Below, in pieces: positions 9,827 through 21,210 of a DNA stretch of 64,000 bases. Below the pieces are notes generated by a model. The model was not told the origin of the DNA. It worked only from the letters and a program-made list of their open reading frames with translations, and made no database searches. Position 1 is the stretch's first letter; every line of letters starts with the position of its first letter. Source of the DNA: Gracilaria gracilis (Eukaryota; Rhodophyta; Florideophyceae; Gracilariales; Gracilariaceae); contig JARGSG010000189.1 of the NCBI GenBank assembly GCA_030374805.1, positions 930,001 to 994,000 on the forward strand, written 5' to 3'. The position numbers were made by a program, and so were the translations under genes.

Positions 9827-11648
9827 TGTCTACACGACCACGCAATGTACTCATATGAGTACGCCTTCGTACTCATATGAGTACGAGTAATTTGACTGTT
9901 TTGTAGTAGATAAATTTAAATAAACTAATAATTCAGATCATCTACAAATATAGTTGAGTCCAACCAGCAACTATAACACCTCTGTGACTCTCTGGCCACA
10001 TGTGAAATATAAAACAAATCGTGAGTTCAACTCGCTGCACTCAACAAGAGGGCAAAAACTTCTTCAAAGAACGTCGACGATTCTGAAAAAGTTTCTATCT
10101 CAGTAAGCTTTAATGCATCCACTAAAACATAAAAAAGAATACGGTGACATTTCATACAAGGGATACTACGCTATAGATAGTTAACTAGTTTAGCAAGTCA
10201 AGTGACGCAAATAAAAATCGCAGGCGGCTATAGTTAAATCATCTTGGCGGCATCTATTGTGCCTGTCAATCTGTGAGCACGTTTGGTAATACGTTTCAAC
10301 AACCTTTGGAATAGGAATTGTCAATGTCACAAACTGCGCATCATTTTCCATGGACCTCCATCTCGACCTTACGATTGGTTCGGCAGGAAGAGGTGTACCG
10401 GATGTACTTACAAACTAACGTCGTTCCCTGTCCATTTATAGAACAGCCATCACAGACGGGCTGTCAGGATGCCCATTGCTTACAATTACCACTTGATCCC
10501 CTCTTTTTGAAAGTTCTTTTTGTAGAAGGTATGCCATGGGATACTGCTTGGTTGCCGTTTTAATCAGACCAGTAAATCGTAATCCGCGATGAAACAATGT
10601 ACTCGCGGTTGTAACTGACGCAAATGCAGAGTCAACGCATACAAGTCGATTAGAATTAAACCACGGTTCTGTTAAACGTAACACAATTGCCGTCCATATG
10701 GATGGTTTTGTTCATATCTCCTCTCTAGTGTTTCTTCCGATGAGAGAACGAGTTCTAATCCAAGAAGAAGTCCACTCACAGCGCAGCAAACAGTTTTGAT
10801 TTGGCATCCATTCTCGGGCTTACGATCAATTGCCACGTAATAAGGTAATCCTTTTTTAATACAATCGCCGCCGAGCCCATACCAACGAGACATGCTTTCA
10901 GCCACGCACAGAGTATGAGCAGGAACAATATGTACCCGTCGATGTTGGTTAATGGCCTGCACGAATCCACTTACATGTGACCAACGACTGTCGCAACTTT
11001 CCGTCACGGTGTACTGGCTGAAGGTGATACAAAACGTGAGTACTTCAAATATTTCCCGCGACATTATCTTCCCAAACTGAGGTAAAGGAATATATTTTGA
11101 AGCCGATTGCTTGGACGAAAGAGACCTACAATCCCTAAATTGAAACCGTGACATCAATATTAGTAATCCAAAGAACGTCAGTATCTCCCTGCCTGTTGTA
11201 ACTGTGTGATTTAGGGGCTCCAGCTTCTTGTTGGTCAAAAGAACTATAGATTGTAGATGATCTTGCGGAAACATCCACATAAAGAAATCATACGGGCGCA
11301 TATGATAGTGGGTCTGATTCTGAAGAATAACATCTCCAAGTGGGCCAATCACCTTCCATTTGCGATGCGCCTTTGAACCGTTGAGAGGTAGCACGACCTC
11401 CTGATTCGTCCAAATGCGATCATGCGCCGTGGTAGTCACCCCTTGTACTTCTGTGGTGGTATTGTTGGTATTGGCGGGAACAACCTCTCTCTGTCACTCC
11501 GTGACGGTTGTTGGGTTTAATGTTATTGTGTCGCCTGTTTCGGAAAAGTTTTAAAATATTGGAATATCTTTACACCAAAATTGGGGGAGGAATTTTGTAC
11601 TCATATGAGTACAGTTGGACTCATATGAGTACAGTTGTCGTGTAGACA
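9827..11648 (-). mobile_element. PB1, piggyBac-like element with CTAG duplication
   Basis: Left end TGTCTACACGAC and right end GTCGTGTAGACA are perfect 12-bp inverted repeats, flanked by CTAG at 9823-9826 and 11649-11652. Each end has two copies of the palindrome GTACTCATATGAGTAC: 9847-9862 and 9869-9884 on the left, 11597-11612 and 11617-11632 (one mismatch) on the right. The element is 1,822 bp and carries one damaged minus-strand transposase. The flanks, joined across the element, rebuild the hairpin found uninterrupted at 63.2 kb, which independently supports the CTAG duplication. Canonical piggyBac uses TTAA, so this target site is unusual. Confidence 0.7.
10235..11439 (-). pseudogene. 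PB1 transposase (DDE_Tnp_1_7 type), broken
   Basis: Starts near 11439 and shifts frame once near 10,690; TAA and TAG stops then interrupt the part read down to about 10,235. Motifs shared with PB2 are SMSRWYGLGGD, RKPENGCQIK, VDSAFASV (second catalytic region) and DRHNRCRQDD (third). The first acidic position, normally Asp before Glu in piggyBac transposases, is Ala here (CVAESM). The C-terminal helical part and Cys-rich domain present in PB2 are missing, so the copy is both mutated and truncated and cannot be active. The family inserts and excises elements without leaving a footprint. Confidence 0.7.
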
Positions 11649-11793
11649 CTAGTAGGATAGACATAAGAAAGTGTGGATTGCAACACTTAATTGAAACAAT
11701 CAGCCCGACGTCTAGAAATTGTTTTATAGCTACGTCATGAAGCATTTTTTTGAGAATTTTCGTCATCATTTGGTTAGCTCTTTGTATGTCTAG

Positions 11794-13148
11794 TGTCTAT
11801 TGGACAAGTGACCTCATAATATGATTCATATTATGAAGTCAGTTTTCAAGGGAAGTTTTTTCAGAAAATATTTTTGCTCTTCTGAATATATTTTTTTCCT
11901 TTTTGTAGAGCAAAGCCCCAAAGAGGGTACGTGTCCACCAGGGTGTCCGAGTCCTGCTCCCACAAAAGGGCGAACTCAGAAGTAGAGCTTTCTACCCGTG
12001 CGCGTGCCGCGCGGCAGCCGGGTGTAAACCGGAGACGGTACTGGAATAACCTGCAGAGGTAAAGAAGAGCGCGGGCCTAGAGAAGAATAACCGACGACGG
12101 ATCAAGAGAGAACGAGTCTAGAAGTGGAGCGAACGGTGCCGTAAGACGGTGTAATGCTCCTACGGAGAACCACACTAGCGAAGCTACGGCCCGTGCCAAC
12201 GGCGGGAACAGGGCCGATAGCGGAACGAGACACACACACACGAGTGTCCAAATATAACTCTGTCCAGAGGCGGAAGCGAGACCTGCACCAGGAAAACGAT
12301 GAACTAAACAAAGATCTGGTACTTCGGTGAACGACAACAAATACAACCTGATACTGGGGTAATTAGCAAAACAAGCCAGAGACTGGTAGTAAAGAACTTC
12401 CTTAGGGACCCTGAGGGATGATTCTACCGAGACCAGTCGTGGTTACTCTCCGTAGAGGAGTCGTGAACCTACGTAGGCAGTAACAACCATAGCCCGACCT
12501 TCGGGATGAAGACCACGTACTTCAGAAAGAAGATACGACTCAGGTGAGTTTTACTTAGTGGCTCCGGGGCGAGATCGCCCGAGCATATATACTATCTACT
12601 GTATCTAGGGCTGCGCACTCCCACGAGGGCTCTACACGTAGACAACCCAGTGTCAGGGTGCCACAGTATCTACCCAGCGGGTGTGACGCCAAATATTTGG
12701 ACAAATATGCCACAAGGCCCTACTGTACACCTATTTCATAGGTTCTATCCCCGATTCACCTAACAAGGTACGTCCCAACAATATTTCCAATTCCACCCGA
12801 AACGGGGTCCATATTCATAGTCTGACACGTTAGGGCTCAATGGATAGAGCTCCATTGTGAGAACCTACATTGTGCCGACATCGGATTGCCATTGCTTCAC
12901 ACTCTTATCCTCTACCGTTTCATCTTTGATGGCGGTAACGAAGGAAGTCGATTTCATGTAAACACAGATCGCCGTCCTTCACTTTTCACCCATCGGTCTA
13001 CTTAAAACTTCTGTCGCAATGCGATGGATGTTGTTTGAAGACTTTTTAAATCTCAAAATGTGAAAAGGCTTTGCAAATATGGCTTAAAGCTATTTTATGA
13101 TTATTTTATGTCGGCCTCATATGAGGTCAGCGCACTGGTCCGATAGAC
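11794..13148. mobile_element. PB3, non-autonomous member of the CTAG family
   Basis: The left end TGTCTATTGGACAAG follows CTAG (11790-11793). Next comes a long palindrome centred near 11,830 (CATAATATG / CATATTATG). The right end shows GGCCTCATATGAGGTC at 13113-13128 and GGTCCGATAGAC at the terminus, matching the right end of PB2; the last bases and the right CTAG are eroded. About 130 bp before the right end is also similar to PB2. The interior (about 11,910-13,010) has no transposase and no ORF that I believe. It looks like unrelated, moderately GC-rich sequence captured or inserted inside. Confidence 0.55.
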
Positions 13149-13476
13149 CTTACCTTCGGTAGCTCAGTAGACCTTCTGGATAAATATTGGATGACAGATC
13201 AAAATGTCATTCTTGCTGCATAATGATCTATTACAACAAGCAACGTTGTGTATATGAAAAAAAACAATGACGTCACTTTCGCGTCACTGTATTTAAAATA
13301 TTCTAACGACGCGACAAAATACTCAGTGTACTCGTAGAAATACAACAGATAATCACAAAGCGTAATCAAACAGTAGCAACACACTTTCGACGCAACTATA
13401 GACATATTGCATATATAAAGGATCTTCACTTTCTTCCACAGAGCCTAAAGTTTTACACCCATTTCCAACCAAAAAA

Positions 13477-14112
13477 ATGGCAGAAATCAGTCCCGAACGC
13501 GCAGACAAGGCAATTGATACGCTTTCTGTAGTAGTTTTGCATCGAAATTCTGAGCTGCACCAGTGTCCGTCTACCTCTCTTCGTCATGACTCTGATGATG
13601 AAAATGACTCTTCTTGCCCCATATACGACTCTTTTTACATGCGAAATAGTTCGGCTACTATTTTGCAGATGAATAATTTTTCATCTCGGGAATTTGATGA
13701 AATTTGGCAAGTGGTATCAGGAATAACCGATCAAAAATGGGGTAAAGGGAAGGGAAAAAAGTATTTGAAATCACTAAAGGATATATTTTCATGGTCCTTA
13801 CTACCCTCAAACATGCTGGCAATGGGGATTTTCTGGGGAATATTTTAGAAATACCAGGGTCCTCCCTTGAAAGAATGGTTATGAAATATATTTCTTGTAT
13901 TGTGTATGAACTATATAATTATTAAGTTGATGAAAACGATGGACGCTATCCAATGAAGGCAATATTGAAAGGGGAAAAAGGGTTCAGAAATTTCAAATAC
14001 TGTCGTTATGCTGCAGATGTCATCTTCCAGCAGTACTATCGGCCATCTGGTAATATCGCTGAGGGTAAAAAATAGTACAGCGGAAAACATAAGTTGTATG
14101 GATTTAAGACAG
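13477..14112 (+). pseudogene. DDE1 transposase, N-terminal half (split by Retro A)
   Basis: ATG at 13477 opens a protein whose segments DSFYMRNSS, FDEIWQVV and a GKGKKY run align in order with DDE2 (DSFLRNRG, FQKFWSAL, GRGRRY). A frameshift near 13,840 and several stops follow. The homologous reading continues (FKYCRYAADVIFQQYY, then KHKLYGFKTEV) until position 14,117, where the LTR of Retro A begins. The rest of the gene resumes at 25,716. The family is a DDE_Tnp_4-like (PIF/Harbinger-type) transposase, judged from the later DKGYQG and FGRL motifs. The gene was probably already decaying when the retroelement arrived, or decayed since. Confidence 0.65.
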
Positions 14113-14117
14113 AAGTC
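14113..14117. repeat. Retro A target-site duplication, left (AAGTC)
   Basis: AAGTC directly before the LTR, repeated at 25711-25715 directly after the 3' LTR. Five bases is normal for Ty3/gypsy integrases. DDE2 shows the uninterrupted homologous coding sequence across this point. Confidence 0.85.
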
Positions 14118-14625
14118 TGTAGTACAATGAGACCTCAATGGGTTGGTGCCACGTGGGCCTACTGGTGCGCCTTGCTGGCTGCACTGTACCCAATTGGTAT
14201 TCTGTATTTTATAATTTCTAATTTCTAATTTATAGTCTAGGACAGTTTAGCATTGCTGGCCCATGACAGTAGGTCATGGGCACAGCCGATGACGTCATGC
14301 CCGCATGGGAGATCGGCGTCGGTGCACCTTGTATATATTGTGGTGCACCTCGCCTTCCCTCTCGGGTATTGTAAAGTCACGCACCATTAGGGCAGTAACT
14401 ATACCATGTTGGCCACTTGCTACTCTATTACTATTCAGGTTTTGCCGCGCGTCGACGTCTACTACCGTACACCTACACGGTCTAGACTAGTTGCCCCGCC
14501 GTTTGCCCCTGCGGGTTTCAGGTGCCCTACTACCATATTGGTTGTGTGTTTTTTCCCTTTAGGTTGAGCCCTCGCGCGCTCTCTTTACCAGGCGGACCCC
14601 ACACCTTATCGGTATTTGTACGACA
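14118..14625 (+). repeat. Retro A 5' LTR
   Basis: 508 bp, near identical to 25203-25710. It contains a TATATA-type box (about 14,330) in a short context (CCTTGTATATATTGTGG) suitable for the element promoter. Confidence 0.9.
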
Positions 14626-14627
14626 TT

Positions 14628-14639
14628 TTGGTCTCCCGA
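14628..14639 (+). other. Retro A primer-binding site
   Basis: TGGTCTCCCGAC lies two bases after the 5' LTR and starts with TGG, the complement of a tRNA CCA end. It would pair with a tRNA whose 3' end reads GTCGGGAGACCA. The tRNA species was not identified. Confidence 0.65.
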
Positions 14640-14772
14640 CTTAGAAGTTTCTTGGTTTTTGTCGTACCTTTACCGGTGAACAGAAGACATTCGAAAGGAT
14701 TCTGGAAGTTCACACACCTATTTGGTTTCGTAGGAATACTCGCGAAGCAATTGGATACCACTATTGGTCACT

Positions 14773-16935
14773 ATGGAAAGACCTAAAAGGATTACTCGTG
14801 GCTCTAGCGCGCCACCTAGCCACAAGGTTTCTGCTGCGGCGCCAGCCGCTAAACCCATTCTGGATAGTCCCGATGAGCTGCTTCGGCAACCTCGGGCCGG
14901 AACCTCAAAGGATACGGGCACTCAGCCACCGTTGGCTCCTGAACCTAACAAGGATTTGCCGAAAACGGTTGAGGACCTTTGGCCCCAATTGGAAGATCGA
15001 GCAAAAGCCCTTTTTACCGCTACGGTTAATGAAGCTATGACCTCAATGGACATGGACGCCGTTACCCGCTTGGTGGTTGATCGAGCCGTGCACGAGCTCT
15101 CTCAACGCATACCTAAATTGGTTGAAACATACCTCTTAACGGGTGCCCGGGAGCATATCTACCGAGTGGTTCAAGACCTTTGGGTTTCTGAGGGAATGGC
15201 GGAAGCCAAAACCCCTGGGGTGAATGTGGTTACTCGCATACCACAAGGGATCCCTGCCGGTTCTTCCGCACCAATCAAGCCAATTCCGGCCGAGAGTGCG
15301 TACCTACAAGGTTTAAGGCAAGGTCAAGAGGGCCATATAGAGATGGGCTCTCCAGACGTGTACTTGCCACCCATTGGAGGTAACGTTCGAAAGGACACCA
15401 AGACTGGTGGACCTCAGGACGATTCGTCTGACCCAGAAGAGGGGCGACGAAGAAGAAACCTCAAGGGTAAAGAAAGGAGGAGGAAAAAGGGAAAGAATCG
15501 CGGCTACGACTCTGACCCCGACTCCTCGAGCTCCGATACCGATACTGGTTCATCGTCGGATGATGACCGTAAAGGTAGACGCAAGAAGAAACCGAACAGG
15601 TTGGCGTAGAAGTCGTCAAAGAGAAACCGTAAAGGTAAGAAGAAACGGTACGAGTCGTCCGACTCGGATTCGGACACCGATACAACCCTAGAGCTGCGTC
15701 AGCCGCTGAACGGTCTGTTCACCAAAGCGGTTGATTATAGGTCATATCGGTTGAGAAACCGATCCTCTGCTTACACCCAAGAGGTTGCGCAGAAGATCAC
15801 CACGCACCATAAGAAGCTCAGCTTCCAGATGGGTGATACTACCTTCACAGGTGATGATCCCATTGCTGTAATTGAGTTTCTAGAGAAGTTCAAGATTGCA
15901 TGTGACCGAAATGGTTTTTCCGAAGGTGCTGCCATGTGGTTATTCCAATTTTACCTTAAAGGTCAAACTTACCACTTGCTGCAAGGCAGGCTTCGTGGAA
16001 ATACCCTGGCGGTTGACGAAGAGGGAACAGAGATGTTAGAGACGTACCCAGAAGTAGTTAATTTTATGTTGGAAACTTACGCTACCGATGAGGTTATCCA
16101 GGAAGGTTACGCTGAGGTGCAGGCATATCGCCAACGCTCCAGCCAAACCGAAATGGAATTCTCGTTAGGCCTTTGGAATCTGGCCACCCGATGCGGTAAT
16201 GTCTTTACCACTAGTAGGTTGAAGTCGCTCTTTGCCGACAATGTCGACAAAGCGATCCGTTCGCAGGTACGCAATTACCTGGCGAACAACCGTAAGGTGG
16301 ACTATAATGGGCTTGCCCGTTATGCCCAGGGACTAGGTGACACTCTCCGTCACGGAAAGAAGCCGTCGGCGTCCCATACCTCAAAGGATAAACCGAAACG
16401 GTCAGTATTGGAGCTAGAAGAAAGCACTACCTCAGAGGAAGATTCGCTCATTCGCGTACCAACAGGAATGGCAGTTCATCTCGTCACTGCGCCGCAGGCT
16501 CAGTCACGAGCTACCTCCATTGGTAATTGGTCGTCGACAGTACCACCAGCTTCGGTAAGGTCGCCACAAAGTGCGGCTAACACTCAACAAACCTCAACGG
16601 GGGGTTCGCAAGCATCTTCATATGCTACAGCACCGACCAATACGGTTGCCCGACCTACCTCTATGGCAATGCGTGATCCTCAGACAGGTGGATTGGTCTG
16701 CTGGCTCTGTTTATCGCCAGACCACCTGGCGAACAGATGTGACAAAATACCCCCAGGGGTGCGCGAACATCTGATCAGTGCCAGGCAGCAAAACCACCGT
16801 AACCTATATGGATCTGGAAAGAGGGTACAAGCTCAACCATCACCATCTCAGGTTCACCTCGTCGAGGAAACACCAATCTTGGAGAAGGACAGTCCCGCTC
16901 AGGAAGAGCAGGAAAACACCGAACGGTTAGCGTAG
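14773..16935 (+). pseudogene. gag: Retro A gag
   Basis: One frame from ATG 14773 to TAG 16933-16935, interrupted only by TAG at 15607-15609. The N-terminal part is helical and acidic/Pro-rich; a Ser/Asp-rich linker (DSSSSDTDTGSSSDDD) precedes the break. The capsid-like retrotransposon-gag domain begins near residue 330 (DPIAVIEFLEKFK, AMWLFQFYL). A perfect CCHC knuckle, CWLCLSPDHLANRC, starts near residue 643 and would bind element RNA. The related gag remnant at 7.6-9.4 kb has the same layout, which supports one gag protein running through the stop. The protein would build the cytoplasmic particle in which reverse transcription occurs. Confidence 0.85.
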
Positions 16936-16955
16936 GGGCCACCCCTAACCGTGAA

Positions 16956-19900
16956 TTGGAAGGCCCGTCGATACCAGAACGGGAAACCTTAATGGTGGAA
17001 AAAGAAGAATCAGGTGTACCCAATGTGGTGTGTCTAATGAAGTACAATAACTATAAAGTTAATGCTTCAATAAGCTTTCTCAATTACCTACAGGTTCCCG
17101 TTGCGTGTGTACTCAAACCGGCGCCGGTTCGAATGTGATAAACGCTCGCGTCATACCCGATGCGGTCTTGCGGAACATTCGACCTGCCCCGACTATCAAC
17201 CCGCTGGTGGACGCTAACGAGCGCCCACTGCACCTTAGAGGAATTTTAACCACTGTGGTACAACTTGGAACCTTGAAGGTGAAGCTCAATTTCTTTGTCG
17301 TGGATCGTCTGGCGACAGACTATCCTCGGGACCAACTTTATTGACAGACATGTCAAGGCAATTTTGCCAGGGTCCCGAACAGTCGCTCTCCGTCAAGGTG
17401 GTCGTATTGCCATACTGGGTAATACGCAGACCAAAAATGGTTGGCGTAAGAAGCCGAGGTTCAATATACCGACAGAAACGATTTCAAGCAAGATACGGCT
17501 CACCAAATTGGTTTCAATTCCGGCTATGACCCAAATGGTAGTGAATGTCTCATGCGCAGTTCCAGGATTGGTAATGCTACAGAACCATCCTAGGTTGGCA
17601 GAAAGACATCTCGCCTTGATGGCAAACGGGATTATCGACAACATCCCTAACCAAGCCTTCAAGGTGTACTTGAGTAACTTTAGCAATCACATTGTTAAGT
17701 TACCCAAGAATACCACTATTGGAATCGCACTGCCGGCACCACAAGGGGTTTTCACGGTCTCACCTAATGTGTTGGGCGAGGTCGCCACCTCTAAGGAAGG
17801 GGGAGGAACGGATGCGCCATACCCTGCATATGCGCCCCCGTTATCGACAAATACCAAAATGGAACAGAAGATCGCCAGTACCTTTAAGGTTAGGGATCAG
17901 GAAAGGACTATGGAACTGGACCCAGTGCGGAATTGGAGAGAGGAAGTCCAGATCGGTGCGGAGAACCAGGCTCTCCGAGACCGGATCCTCAGTCTCTTAG
18001 AAGAATTTGAACCCATGTGGTCGGGCCGGCTAGGCCAAATTGAGGCTACAGGGCACCGTATTGATATAGTGCCTGGCTGGAAACCCATTTACCAGCAGCC
18101 TTACCGTGCAGGTCCAGAAGCCCGTGAGGTTGAGCTCAAGGAGGTCGAGAGAATGCTCCGTGAATGTGTCATAGAACCAGCAAATGCGGACTGGTCCAGC
18201 CCTGTGGTTCTCGTCACAAAGAAGAATGATACCCGTATGCGGTTCTGTGTGGACTACAGAAGACTGAATAGTATGACCATTAGGGATTCGTACCCAATAC
18301 CTAGAATGGACGAGTGTATAGATTCGTTGAGCAACGCCAAGATCTTTACTACGCTCGATGCCAATTGTGGTTATTGGCAGGTACCTATCAGGGAAGAAGA
18401 CAAGGACAAAACTACGTTTACTTGCCACGCTGGGTTATTCCGTTTAACGCGTATGCCCTTTGGGTTGCGAAATGCCCCGGCTACCTTTCAGAGGGCGTTA
18501 GATATAATCCTTTCGAAGGTGAAGTGGAGAACCGCTCTGGTATACATCGACGATGTAATCATATATTCTAGAACGGTAGAGGAACATTTCCACCATGTCA
18601 GGGAAGTTTTGAACCTTTTGAGGGAATCTGGAGTAACGTTGAAGCTCCGCAAGTGCGAATTCTTCACCAAAGAGGTAGAATACCTTGGTCATATCATCAG
18701 CCCTGGGAGGTTAGAAGTGACGCCGCGGAATATCCGGGCCGTGCAGGAGGCGAAGCCACCCACGTCCCAGACGGAAATCCGATCCTTTATAGGTTTGTGC
18801 AATGTGTACCGCCGGTTTATCAAGGGATTTGCCAAGATAGCGGCTCCCCTCAACAGGAAGCTGCTGAAAGGTCAACCTACAAGGTTTGAATGTCTTACCA
18901 ATGAGGAAATAGATGCGTTCGAGGCGCTGAAACATGCGCTCTTGACACCTCCCATCTTGGCATTACCCAAAGCTGGTTTACGATACACGTTGGATACTGA
19001 CGCTTCGGACGCCCAAATTGGTTGTTGCCTTATGCGGGAGCAAGAAAACGGCGACAAACTACCTATAGGGTACTGGAGCCGTGCTTTGCACGCTGCAGAA
19101 AAGAACTACACAACAACCGAAAAGGAATGTCTGGTAGTGGTCTGGAGCATGTTGATGCTCCGTCCCTACCTACATGGTGAGAGGTTCACGCTTTGAACCG
19201 ACCATGATGCCCTACAGTGGACACTGGGTCTGGCCGACGCATCAGGCAGACTTGTCCGATGGCGGTTACGACTTTCAGAGTTCGAGTATGACGTACAGTA
19301 CCGTCCAGGTATCAAGCACAATGTCGCAGACGCGATGTCTCGCATTACCACAGATGGTTTGGACACCGAGCCGGTAGAGGATGATATCCCATGCTTTACG
19401 ATCTCTACCAACCCTGATGGTGATACCTTAGAAGGTTACTGGACTCTACCCGAAGAGGATACGTGGTTTAGTGATGCCATCGCTCGGGAAATACTCGCCC
19501 TCGAGGAAACAGACGTCATGCCAATCACCCGCGAGGAATTCCTGAGAGAGCAAGCAGACGATGTTTATTGCCGCTCTCTCATGGACCAAGTAGGTATGAA
19601 AGACTCAAACTTTGACGTGGACCAAAATGGTTTCCTGGTGAGGCGAGCTCCTATTGATGGTTCCCTTCAGAAGGTGGTGCTCAAGGTATTGCGCCCTCGG
19701 GTGCTGTACCTGGCCCACTACCCAAGGCTATCAGGACACCCTGGAGGTACGAGAATGTACTACACCTTTAGGCAAGGGTACTACTGGCCTCATATGGCTA
19801 ATGATATATATACCTTTGTAGGTCAATGTGAATCTTGCGTACGTACCCGTGGAGGTCTCCGGAAGCACAGGAAATACTTGAAGTTATTCCCTGCAGCGGG

Positions 19901-21210
19901 TCCTCTCGAGTTCGTCGCAATAGACCTTCTGGGTCCATTACCAAAAACCACAAGGGCATATCAGTACATCATCGTAATCACCGACAGGTTCTCGAAGCTC
20001 ACGCGAGCGATATCCTTGAAGGACACGAAATCTACGACCCTCGCGCTGGCGTTCTTGAACAATTGGATCTACCCGTATGGTGCACCGCTTTATCTACTTA
20101 CCGACAATGGTTCGAACTTAGCTTCGAAGTTCTTTGAAGCTGTATGTAACCTCTTGGGTATTAAGCACTACTTCACTACTGCCTATCATCCACAAACGAA
20201 TGGGCAAGTAGAGCGCTTTAACCGAACCCTGGTATCTAGGCTGCGACATTATACGGAAGAACACCAAACTGGTTGGGACGAGCTCGTGCAGCCCTTGACA
20301 TATGCATATGACCTTCAGGTTCATCGAGCGACGCAAACTACGCCGTTCGATCTGATACTGTCAAGACACCCACCAGGTATTGTTGTTGAAGGGGACCCAT
20401 TAGGACAAGCAGCCGCCGGAGCGCTCACACCGTCCCAGGTCAAACGGAATACCCTTTTGAGGTTGAGACGAGCTCTCAAGTATGCTGAGAGCAAGCTCAC
20501 AGCATCCCAGAAGCGGTACAAGGAGGACTACGACCGAAAGGTAACCCAAGTGGTAACGGCTACGCCGGGTCAATATGTCTTTATTGACCACCCCCCGAAA
20601 GGAGCTAAGCCACGACCGGGTGATGAGGCCGATGATGAAGCTAATGATAGAGATATCAATTCGAAGCTTCTTCCGAAATCATCGGGACCTTTCAAGGTAG
20701 TTCGAGCAACCAACCACACGGTGACGGTGAACCAAGATGGTGTAGAGAATACGATCTCTATTGACCGAATCACGGTTGCACCCCGAACGGTTCAGTCCAG
20801 GAGGGAACGCGGAGAATCGGCGCGTGACCCACAAGCGGTTGCCCTGAGGACTCAGCCCCGGGAAGACGGGACACCCATCGAGGTTAATGATGACGCACAG
20901 GGTGACGACCCAGACTACGTACCACCTGCGGGGATTACGGTTGCTCCTTCAGAGGAAACACCTACCCCTAGTGGTACCGATGCTCATTTAAACCAAAGTG
21001 GTTAAACGATACCAGCTCAGGTCTCTAATGAGTTCCCAGTGGAACGCCTTGTAAGTCACCGCCGTACCCCAGATGGTCTAAAGTACATCGTACGTTGGTA
21101 TGGCTGGGGCGCCGATGGTGACACTGCTGAGCCGCCCTCAGCCATACCACACCATTTCAAAGTAAGCTACTGGAACCGCAAAGGAGAGGACATGCCGAAT
21201 GATGGGTAAA
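16956..21210 (+). pseudogene. pol: Retro A pol: protease, RT, RNase H, integrase, chromodomain
   Basis: Protease (about 17,080-17,340) is hit by two frameshifts. The first falls at the active-site triplet, where TGAGSNVI follows a codon that has lost the expected Asp and one base; the second is near 17,325. Reverse transcriptase follows with RFCVDYRRLN, FTTLDANCGYWQ, RMPFGLRNAPATFQ and YIDD at 18543-18554. RNase H has TDASDAQIG. TGA at 19194-19196 breaks the frame just before TDHDALQW. Integrase shows an HHCC finger (HYPRLSGH, CESC), then Asp in VAIDLLGPL, Asp in LTDNGSN and Glu in GQVERFN, and a GPF-type module (SSGPFKVVR). TAA at 21003-21005 separates the integrase from a C-terminal chromodomain in the same frame. 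All three nonsense codons could come from C-to-T changes. This copy cannot make a full polyprotein. Confidence 0.9.
21006..21210 (+). other. chromodomain segment of Retro A integrase
   Basis: In frame with integrase after one TAA, the segment reads EFPVERLVSHRR, then YIVRWYGWG, then EPPSAIPHHF, ending at TAA 21208-21210. This matches the three-strand plus helix chromodomain of chromoviral integrases, with aromatic cage positions filled by Phe, Trp and Trp. Such domains guide integration to modified histones such as H3K9me. Confidence 0.75.

Noticed and set aside
9827-9890. CATATG palindromes as a CRISPR-like or operator array
   Set aside because: They occur at both ends of a transposon with matching inverted repeats; subterminal sites explain them.
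12831-12900. tRNA-like GGGCTCAATGGATAGAGC inside PB3
   Set aside because: A box-like only; no B box follows at proper spacing and no stem can be drawn.
13155-13185. GGTAGCTCAGTAG resembling a tRNA A box
   Set aside because: No B box or terminator; probably chance.
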